Below are positions 1-4,846 of a stretch of 34,930 nt of DNA, piece after piece. The notes beneath the pieces were generated by a model that saw only the letters and a list, made by a program, of their open reading frames with translations, was not told where the DNA came from and ran no database searches. The DNA lies in the NCBI GenBank assembly GCA_902783885.1, contig CACZSQ010000034.1:1-34930 (forward strand), in the 5' to 3' direction. A program made the translations under genes and the position numbers. Numbering within the stretch: the first letter of the stretch is position 1; every line of letters starts with the position of its first letter. This DNA is from an uncultured Bacteroidales bacterium. GTDB lineage: Bacteria; Bacteroidota; Bacteroidia; Bacteroidales; Bacteroidaceae.

Positions 1-200
1 ACAGGCGAGTAGCGCGACCAGTTCTCCTCCACAGCCTTGATGGCGGCGGCCTTGATGTGGTCTGGCGTGTTGAAGTCGGGTTCGCCGACACTCATGTTGA
101 TAACATCTACGCCCTGTGCTTTCAGCTCGCTGCTGCGCTGGCTCATGGCCAGAGTGGCAGACGGGGCAAGGCGATTCAAGCGGTCTGATAGGGTATTCAT
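1..200 (-). CDS. aspC: Aspartate aminotransferase (class I PLP), 5' part only
   Basis: The first 66 codons of a minus-strand gene that runs off the left edge. The translation starts MNTLSDRLNRLAPSAT and contains VINMSVGEPDFNTPDHIK, the N-terminal signature of class I pyridoxal-phosphate aminotransferases of the AspC type, which exchange amino groups between aspartate and 2-oxoglutarate. The active-site lysine lies outside the window, so substrate cannot be judged from residues. The ATG at 200 is the only good start and a Bacteroidetes-type -7 box (TACCTTTG) lies 35 bp upstream on the same strand. The family call is firm; the exact substrate (aspartate versus related amino acids) is inferred from similarity of the N-terminus. 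Confidence 0.85.
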   Translation of the reverse strand, partial: MNTLSDRLNRLAPSATLAMSQRSSELKAQGVDVINMSVGEPDFNTPDHIKAAAIKAVEENWSRYSP

Positions 201-234
201 GCTGATAATCTGTAATGTTCAAAAGATTTGGCTG

Positions 235-242
235 CAAAGGTA
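235..242 (-). promoter_or_regulatory. -7 box (TACCTTTG) upstream of aspC
   Basis: Read on the minus strand this is TACCTTTG, which fits the Bacteroidetes -7 consensus TAnnTTTG. It lies 35 bp before the aspC ATG. No clean TTTG -33 box is seen at the usual 19-21 bp spacing; a TTG near 263-268 is the nearest candidate. Confidence 0.6.
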
Positions 243-358
243 CAGCAAATCCTTGAATCTATCACAAGATTCGCCCCACAATTTTTCATCAAAGATGAAG
301 ATTCTTGAAAACACAGTCCTCGCATGATCACGATAGCCCTTGGACCGTCGGCTTGAAC

Positions 359-426
359 ACGTATGGTCTTATACGTTTTACCACTAATGGTAAAACCCGA
401 AAGATACAGGTCTTATGGCCATAAGA
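359..426. promoter_or_regulatory. Cluster of three adjacent palindromes, possible operator or hairpin region
   Basis: Three perfect inverted repeats sit side by side: acgtat-N6-atacgt at 359-376, gttttacca-ctaa-tggtaaaac at 375-396, and the 16-bp palindrome tcttatggccataaga at 411-426. They lie 160-225 bp upstream of the aspC start and about 300 bp beyond the stop of the minus-strand paralogue at 727. No gene is recognisable here. They could be protein-binding sites or parts of an RNA structure. Confidence 0.4.
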
Positions 427-726
427 TGCGGTGCTTTGAATACCTTACTGAAAATAGATTTATTTGTGCGGTGTGCGGTATTATTGTGTTAAAAAATATT
501 TTTTTTTCTGCGTGGATTCATGCCATTCTTCGTACAAAATAAATTCTGCGTGGGTAGACAGCTTACAGTCAGGCTGCCGACAGATTCCGTCAGTTGCCTG
601 ATAACAAATAGTTAGTCTGCTGACATAGACACGTCAGCAGGCTAACCGAATGATGTAGATAAGATAAAGTTCGATGTTTCTTATTACCTTTTTCTTTTTG
701 ACAGAAATAGTTGATTCATTCCGATG
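427..726. other. Gene-free stretch with hairpins
   Basis: No credible coding region. It contains an A/T tract (490-512), nested hairpin-forming sequence around 571-602 (caggc paired with gcctg) and the strong hairpin at 611-646. On the minus strand it lies directly downstream of the PEGA-like gene, so part of it is probably that operon's 3' untranslated end. Confidence 0.4.
611..646 (-). terminator. Strong hairpin downstream of the secreted-paralogue operon
   Basis: gttagtctgctgac and gtcagcaggctaac form a 14-bp stem with one G-T pair and an 8-nt loop. It lies about 80 bp past the stop codon at 727 on the minus strand. The 3' flank (TATTTGTTATC on the minus strand) is only moderately T-rich, so this may be a transcript-end stabiliser rather than a classic intrinsic terminator. 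Confidence 0.45.
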
Positions 727-1539
727 TTATTCTTCAGAGTCTTCGTCTTGTTTTATCAAATCAAAAAAGCTGCTAATCTCCTGCTGGTCGATAGCCTGAC
801 GGACATTAAAGCGCTTGTTCTGGTCGATGTATCCTTTGCGCTTCACTTTAATTTCTATCTGAACGTCTCGTGAGTTCTCATAGGTCAGTCCTTGTATGTT
901 GAACGAGCGTGTTTCCTCAAATGGTGTGCTACCCAACCAAACCTCGTTAGTATTTTTTACTTCATCGGGAACACTGGAGATAACCCGCCAGAAGATGCGT
1001 GCTCCTTGTGGGTATGAATCAAAATACCAACGAAGAATGGTCCGTTCTAACGATGTGCGTCCTGCATTGTCACGAGTAACACGTTCGTCAAGAGCACCCT
1101 TCGGCATGCTGGGATCATTACGATAAGCAGCGCGCTGCTTATCTTGTGGAAACTCATGTATGACGGATTTTGGCCATGTGAAAAAGTACGATTTTTTTTC
1201 TTCGGTGATTGTGGGCGTAAGAACTTCTTCACCTTGTGGATAGCCGTCTTTGACAAAAATTAAATGAATACTACTAGCTTCTGCTGAACGATACATTCGC
1301 TCGTTAACATTTTTTTTCTTACCAGGCATGACCGTCCCCCGATATGGAATTTGAACCGTGGCGGGAGTTGAAGTACATATAAGCTTGCCATTGTAATATA
1401 CTTTTGCACCGCTGGGATCACTTTGCAGATTCACGGTCGCATATTGTTCGGAAAGTATTACAGCTTGTTGAGCTGATAACATATTAAAAGGTGCAATTAA
1501 CAGCCATACCGCGATTGCTAAATACAGATATGCTTTCAT
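727..1539 (-). CDS. Secreted PEGA-like protein, second gene of a tandem paralogue pair
   Basis: A 270-residue protein with a signal peptide (about residues 1-23, ending NMLSAQ). Residues 35-68 resemble a PEGA-type beta-sandwich (SDPSGAKVYYNGK, then TPATVQIPYRG), a fold found in bacterial surface proteins. Residues 152-260 are about 94% identical to residues 147-255 of the neighbouring lipoprotein (1570-2349), while the N-terminal halves are unrelated. The shared part includes a second PEGA-like motif (DSYPQGARIFWRV). It has no lipobox cysteine, so it is probably periplasmic or exported further. It starts 30 bp after the upstream paralogue, so both are probably co-transcribed. Specific function unknown; PEGA is a resemblance judged by eye. 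Confidence 0.75.
   Translation of the reverse strand: MKAYLYLAIAVWLLIAPFNMLSAQQAVILSEQYATVNLQSDPSGAKVYYNGKLICTSTPATVQIPYRGTVMPGKKKNVNERMYRSAEASSIHLIFVKDGYPQGEEVLTPTITEEKKSYFFTWPKSVIHEFPQDKQRAAYRNDPSMPKGALDERVTRDNAGRTSLERTILRWYFDSYPQGARIFWRVISSVPDEVKNTNEVWLGSTPFEETRSFNIQGLTYENSRDVQIEIKVKRKGYIDQNKRFNVRQAIDQQEISSFFDLIKQDEDSEE
760..1086 (-). repeat. Duplicated C-terminal coding block, copy 1
   Basis: Codes residues 152-260 of the PEGA-like protein. It matches copy 2 at 1585-1911 with only about six amino-acid changes in 109, while many third codon positions differ. The duplication is therefore not very recent and the protein sequence appears to be under selection. Confidence 0.85.
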
Positions 1540-1569
1540 AGCGCGTTTTTTATAGTCTATAAATGAGTA

Positions 1570-2349
1570 TTATTCTGCTACCATGTCGAAAAAGCTACTA
1601 ATTTCCTGTTGGTCGATAGCTTGCCGAACATTGAATCGTTTGTTTTGGTCAATATATCCTCTGCGTTTTACTTTAATTTCAATTTGAACATCTTGAGAGT
1701 TTTCGTAGGTTAGCCCCTGTATATTAAATGATCGAGTTTCTTCAAACGGCGTACTACCCAACCATAGCTCATTGGTGTTTTTTACTTCATCGGGGACATT
1801 AGAGATAACACGCCAGAATATGCGAGCCCCCTGAGGATCTGAATCGAAATACCAACGAATGATGGTGCGCTCTAAAGAAGTCCGTCCTGCATTGTCACGT
1901 GTAACACGCTCCGTTGGTTGAGTGACAGGTGTTTCGAAAATAGGTTTCACATTATTGCTACTAGCTTTCATTGGAATGAAAATGTCTTTGCTTTCGGGTT
2001 TCATCATGGCTCCAGTTGCAGCGTCAATACCAGCTCCTGGAATGGCACCAATCAAAGTAATGATATTTGCTAGGGTAGTGGGGTTGAATTTCTTGCTGAC
2101 AATGACTTTTCCTTTTTCATAACCGTTTGCTGTTGCTGTAATAGTGGAAGCTTTGAAGCCGCGTTTCAATTTAATCTTGTGAGGAAGAAAAACGTTTTGC
2201 TCTGTCTGATTGTCGTACGTTAAAGTAACAGGTACTTTAACGTCATCATTTCTAACTGTAACCTTAGCTTTCGAGCCACTAAAGATTGTTGCACAAGATG
2301 TCAACAGCAGTGCAGCGAAGACATCTAGAATAAGAGATAATTTTTTCAT
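1570..2349 (-). CDS. Lipoprotein with paralogous C-terminal half, first gene of the pair
   Basis: A 259-residue protein with a lipoprotein signal peptide: MKKLSLILDVFAALLLTSC, lipobox cysteine at residue 19. The mature start CATIFSGSKAKV is typical of Bacteroidetes lipoproteins with a PEGA-like strand domain (about residues 28-80). A glycine/alanine-rich hydrophobic segment (about 92-115, LIGAIPGAGIDAATGA) could touch or span a membrane. Residues 147-255 are nearly identical to the C-terminal half of the next gene, ending EISSFFDMVAE. A candidate RNA with its own promoter lies just upstream (2429-2620), so this gene is either read through from that promoter or has one not seen. Likely cell-envelope; exact role unknown. 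Confidence 0.78.
   Translation of the reverse strand: MKKLSLILDVFAALLLTSCATIFSGSKAKVTVRNDDVKVPVTLTYDNQTEQNVFLPHKIKLKRGFKASTITATANGYEKGKVIVSKKFNPTTLANIITLIGAIPGAGIDAATGAMMKPESKDIFIPMKASSNNVKPIFETPVTQPTERVTRDNAGRTSLERTIIRWYFDSDPQGARIFWRVISNVPDEVKNTNELWLGSTPFEETRSFNIQGLTYENSQDVQIEIKVKRRGYIDQNKRFNVRQAIDQQEISSFFDMVAE
1585..1911 (-). repeat. Duplicated C-terminal coding block, copy 2
   Basis: Codes residues 147-255 of the lipoprotein and matches copy 1 at 760-1086. The two copies are 825 bp apart in direct orientation. The C-termini differ after the shared FFD. Confidence 0.85.
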
Positions 2350-2428
2350 AAATAAGTTTTTAAGTAATTAATACTCACGTGAATTATCTTCTCATTGACG
2401 GGCTACGAGCACTAACTTATTGGAATAT

Positions 2429-2620
2429 AAAAAAGCGCAAACCTCGCCGTATCTCAGCCAGGCTCACCACAAGCCCTAATGTACTACAGGAAGAAGTTCA
2501 CGCTCATTGCGTATACTTCAATGTACATTAGATTGCTCTCTTATTCTCTTTAGAGGTGGTGATTCGGCTGAGAATTGAGCAAATAATATCGTACGAAACC
2601 CTCTTTCAAAGGGAAACGTG
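2429..2620 (-). ncRNA. Candidate structured RNA, long bulged hairpin with promoter and T-run (6S-like?)
   Basis: On the minus strand a promoter (TTTG-N19-TACTTTTG, 2654-2624) is followed by about 190 nt ending in a six-T run at 2434-2429 that is preceded by a small GCG/CGC stem. In between, five pairs of complementary arms are perfectly nested: 2566-2572 with 2453-2459, 2556-2561 with 2465-2470, 2523-2531 with 2476-2484, 2515-2519 with 2493-2497, and 2509-2512 with 2500-2503. The result is one long interrupted hairpin with an asymmetric internal bulge, the general shape of 6S RNA, for which a Bacteroidetes form (6S-Flavo) is known. There is no SRP-loop, tmRNA or RNase P motif. That it is an RNA gene is well supported; the 6S identity is inference. 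It could also be a long structured leader of the lipoprotein gene. Confidence 0.6.
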
Positions 2621-2676
2621 GCACAAAAGTAGAGATTATTCGTGAATCAACAAAGGATTTAGCTGAAAAAGTAGAA
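2621..2676. repeat. Promoter-containing direct repeat, copy A
   Basis: From caaaagtag at 2624 through gaaaaagtaga near 2676 this block matches 3430-3482 at roughly 80% identity, including 14 identical bases in tcgtgaatcaaca. The match covers the -7 and -33 region and about 20 bp upstream. Together with copy B it brackets the nuclease candidate. Confidence 0.7.
2624..2654 (-). promoter_or_regulatory. Promoter of the candidate RNA (TTTG-N19-TACTTTTG)
   Basis: On the minus strand TTTG (2654-2651) is separated by exactly 19 bp from TACTTTTG (2631-2624), an almost ideal Bacteroidetes housekeeping promoter. It lies inside a block that is repeated at 3430-3482. Confidence 0.75.
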
Positions 2677-2690
2677 AAAAAGGGATTTTG

Positions 2691-2722
2691 TTTGGAGAAA
2701 TCGCAGAATTTGTGTTTCTTTG
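2691..2722 (+). promoter_or_regulatory. Plus-strand promoter candidate (TTTG-N20-TTTCTTTG)
   Basis: TTTG at 2691-2694 and TTTCTTTG at 2715-2722, a near-consensus -7 box with one mismatch, are separated by 20 bp. It points at the candidate small RNA ending at 2835 and not at any plausible protein gene. Confidence 0.5.
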
Positions 2723-2728
2723 CAGTGT

Positions 2729-2835
2729 CAAATCATAGTTTTGACTATCCGGGTAGAATCCCGCGAGGGGTAAGGCCTTATCGATACTGCCCATATTATA
2801 GAGAGCCGTCGTTCTGCGACAGCTCTTTATTTTTG
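2729..2835 (+). ncRNA. Candidate small RNA with three-way-junction-like fold and intrinsic terminator
   Basis: Between the plus-strand promoter and the terminator at 2802-2835 lie about 105 nt with no good ORF. Visible structure: atagt-tttg-actat near the 5' end; gggtag (2751-2756) pairing with ctgccc (2787-2792) and enclosing a CCC-GCGA-GGG hairpin with a GNRA loop (2760-2769) and the palindrome taaggcctta (2771-2780); then the terminator hairpin. The 3' end overlaps the last codons of the nuclease gene on the other strand, so it would be partly antisense to it. No known family recognised; promoter, fold and terminator together are the evidence. Confidence 0.5.
2802..2835 (+). terminator. 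Intrinsic terminator of the plus-strand small RNA
   Basis: agagc (2802-2806) pairs with gctct (2822-2826) and gtcg (2808-2811) with cgac (2817-2820); TTATTTTT follows. The T-run exists only in the plus direction, so plus-strand transcription must enter from the left, although no protein gene lies there. Confidence 0.65.
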
Positions 2836-3372
2836 ACTGTATTTCATCATGAAGTTTCTGATGAAAGATTGACCAAGGGTATCCTCACGGATAACAGAGA
2901 TGGTGCGTGTTCCTTTCAATATCAGGACTTCAACAGCATATACATTCCGCTCAAAATATCGGCGAATGTCCCTGGCTAGGATTCTCGGATTATACTCCGA
3001 TGTCATGTTGAGAAGTATTCGGTTGGCTTGTCCTATGGAATCAAGAAGCTGGCTTTCTACTGAGCCCTTGCCATATACGGTTTTCAAGTCATACATCCTG
3101 TAAAGTCCTTTCCGCTCAAAAATGAAGTCGGCAGTACGGATACCGTGTGGATTTGGCAATATGTACACTCTATTACCTAAAGAGACAGCTTTTCTTGCGG
3201 CATCAAGAAGCCTTGGAAAGTCTGAATCTTCACTTCCTCCAACCACATATATTTCTGAATCGGTATCAAGCGGGCGGAACTCCTTGTGCAAGGTTATTTG
3301 CTTCAGCCGTCTTACAAAGTTAATTCCTTGTAAGGCCTGAAGTTCTAAAAGTTCCTTTCGTATATCGCTCAT
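2827..3372 (-). CDS. Stand-alone CdiA-CT/BECR-like nuclease candidate
   Basis: A 181-residue cytoplasmic protein without signal peptide or membrane segment. Residues 38-122 run from SEIYVVGGSEDSDF through GIRTADFIFERK, MYDLKTVYGKGS and IGQANRILLNM. The order, a DF(I/L) strand, then a strand with a lysine (D95-L-K97), a Ser-rich helix start and a Q-A motif, resembles the CdiA C-terminal tRNase fold (BECR nucleases) seen in contact-dependent toxins and in domains attached to phage or conjugative proteins. Candidate catalytic residues are D82, K97 and S104/Q115. No toxin delivery region and no recognisable immunity gene lie beside it, so it may be an orphan toxin domain, a housekeeping derivative or a different nuclease-fold protein. 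Two promoter candidates lie upstream. The gene is solid; the function is a fold-level guess. Confidence 0.6.
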   Translation of the reverse strand: MSDIRKELLELQALQGINFVRRLKQITLHKEFRPLDTDSEIYVVGGSEDSDFPRLLDAARKAVSLGNRVYILPNPHGIRTADFIFERKGLYRMYDLKTVYGKGSVESQLLDSIGQANRILLNMTSEYNPRILARDIRRYFERNVYAVEVLILKGTRTISVIREDTLGQSFIRNFMMKYSQK

Positions 3373-3382
3373 ATACTATATG

Positions 3383-3390
3383 CAAAGGTA
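3383..3390 (-). promoter_or_regulatory. -7 box (TACCTTTG) just upstream of the nuclease gene
   Basis: TACCTTTG on the minus strand ends only 11 bp before the ATG at 3372. Transcripts from it would have almost no leader, while those from the box at 3430 would have a leader of about 50 nt. Confidence 0.5.
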
Positions 3391-3426
3391 GAATCGGCTT
3401 CGCTCCCAATAACATAACTCTTTCGC

Positions 3427-3485
3427 TTGCAAAAGTAGTGATTGCTCGTGAATCAACAGAGTGTCTTGCGGAAAAAGTGGAATCA
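3427..3485. repeat. Promoter-containing direct repeat, copy B
   Basis: Partner of the block at 2621-2676, 806 bp away in the same orientation. It ends five bases before the stop codon of ribBA. Confidence 0.7.
3430..3460 (-). promoter_or_regulatory. Upstream promoter of the nuclease gene, copy of the RNA promoter
   Basis: TACTTTTG (3437-3430 on the minus strand) with TCTG 19 bp upstream (3460-3457). It corresponds base for base in position to the promoter at 2624-2654. Confidence 0.6.
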
Positions 3486-3489
3486 CGCT

Positions 3490-4719
3490 TCACTTGTTGA
3501 AGTGGAGGGTGTGGCCCATGCGTTGCTGCTTGGTCTTCAGATAGCGCTCGTTGTAGGGGTTGGGCTGCACTTCAATGGGTACGTTTTCAACGATTTCGAG
3601 ACCGTAGGCTTCGAGGCCCACGCGCTTGACGGGATTGTTGGTCAAGAGGCGTATCTTATGCACACCGAGCTGGCGCAGGATCTGAGCGCCCACGCCATAG
3701 TCGCGCTCGTCGGGGCGGAAACCGAGGTGGACGTTAGCCTCCACGGTGTCGTCGCCCTGTTCCTGCAGCTTGTAGGCTTTCATCTTGTTGAAGAGGCCGA
3801 TGCCGCGACCCTCCTGATTCATGTAGAGAAGGATGCCCTTGCCCTCACGGTCAATCATTTGCATGGCGCGGTGGAGCTGCTCGCCGCAGTCGCAGCGCTG
3901 GCTACCGAAGATGTCGCCAGTGGCGCAGCTGGAGTGTACGCGCACAAGGATGGGCTCATCGGGCTGCCATGAGCCTTTGATCAGCGCCACGTGCTCGAGA
4001 CCATTGGAGAGCTGGCGGAAGGTGATGTCGCGGAAATGGCCGTAGGCTGTGGGCAGATCCACCTCGGGAGCGGCCTCCACCATCTGCTCGCGTTCCAAGC
4101 GGTAGGCGATGAGGTCGCGGATGGTGATAATCTTGATGCCGTGCTTGGCAGCCACCTCCTGCAACTGAGGCATACGGGCCATGGTGCCGTCGGGATTCAG
4201 GATCTCGATAAGGGCGGCGGCAGGTTGCAGTCCGCTGAGGCGCGCCAAATCCACGGCAGCCTCGGTGTGACCAGCACGGCGCAGCACACCACGGTCCTGT
4301 GCATACAGCGGATTGATGTGCCCGGGGCGCCCGAAGTCGGCAGCCTTGGCCTCGGGGTTGGCTAAATGACGGATGGTGGCTGCGCGGTCAGCAGCGCTCA
4401 CGCCTGTGGTACACCCTTCGAGTTTATCCACCGTGACGGTGAACGGTGTCCCCAGCATAGAGGTGTTGTCCTGCACCTGATGCGGCAGCTCAAGCTGCTC
4501 GGCGCGACTGATGGTGATGGGGGCGCAGAGCACGCCACGGCCCTCGCGCAGCATAAAGTTGACCTTCTCGGGAGTAATCTTCTCAGCTGCGATGATGAAA
4601 TCGCCCTCGTTCTCGCGATCCTCGTCATCGACGACAATCACGAACTTACCCTCCTTGAAGTCTTCCAGAGCTTCCGGGATGGAGGCGAGCAGTGTGGTAT
4701 TCTTTGTATTCTGATCCAT
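3490..4719 (-). CDS. ribBA: Bifunctional DHBP synthase / GTP cyclohydrolase II
   Basis: A 409-residue RibBA that makes both starting units of riboflavin: 3,4-dihydroxy-2-butanone 4-phosphate from ribulose 5-phosphate, and the pyrimidine precursor from GTP. The N-terminal domain (about 10-205) shows [20 protein letters not shown] with the acidic loop and [14 protein letters not shown]. The C-terminal domain (about 210-402) shows the zinc-binding cysteines in [19 protein letters not shown] and [14 protein letters not shown]. Length is normal for RibBA fusions. It lies downstream of the lptF/G-type gene on the same strand after a 127-bp gap and has no clear -7 box of its own, so it may be read from upstream. 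Confidence 0.97.
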   Translation of the reverse strand: MDQNTKNTTLLASIPEALEDFKEGKFVIVVDDEDRENEGDFIIAAEKITPEKVNFMLREGRGVLCAPITISRAEQLELPHQVQDNTSMLGTPFTVTVDKLEGCTTGVSAADRAATIRHLANPEAKAADFGRPGHINPLYAQDRGVLRRAGHTEAAVDLARLSGLQPAAALIEILNPDGTMARMPQLQEVAAKHGIKIITIRDLIAYRLEREQMVEAAPEVDLPTAYGHFRDITFRQLSNGLEHVALIKGSWQPDEPILVRVHSSCATGDIFGSQRCDCGEQLHRAMQMIDREGKGILLYMNQEGRGIGLFNKMKAYKLQEQGDDTVEANVHLGFRPDERDYGVGAQILRQLGVHKIRLLTNNPVKRVGLEAYGLEIVENVPIEVQPNPYNERYLKTKQQRMGHTLHFNK

Positions 4720-4725
4720 TATATA

Positions 4726-4765
4726 TATTGGACAATTTGACGATTTACGATTTTACAATTTATTA
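4726..4765. repeat. AT-rich GACAATTTGACGATTT-type intergenic repeat
   Basis: Short near-repeats of the words gacaattt, gacgattt, acgatttta and acaattta follow each other between lptF/G and ribBA. The same words recur at 13268-13350 between exbB and the membrane protein, so this is a dispersed intergenic sequence family. Confidence 0.55.
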
Positions 4766-4846
4766 TGTTAGATTTTGTATCGATTTTGTAGGATTTCCAG
4801 CCGCAGGCTGTACCATAGAAAACTGCGTCAGCAGCGTATCAATGCC

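Noticed and set aside
2429..2620. SRP RNA, tmRNA, RNase P RNA or TPP riboswitch as identity of the long hairpin
   Set aside because: The SRP GGAA-loop motif, tmRNA tRNA-like ends, RNase P core motifs and the full TPP box are not present; only a chance CTGAGA occurs.
2692..2979. Plus-strand ORF of 95 codons across the small RNA
   Set aside because: It has no coding-like composition, crosses the terminator at 2802-2835 and overlaps the nuclease gene in antisense.
3442..3972. Long plus-strand ORFs opposite ribBA and other genes
   Set aside because: They mirror well-identified genes on the other strand, show no family motifs and lack promoters.
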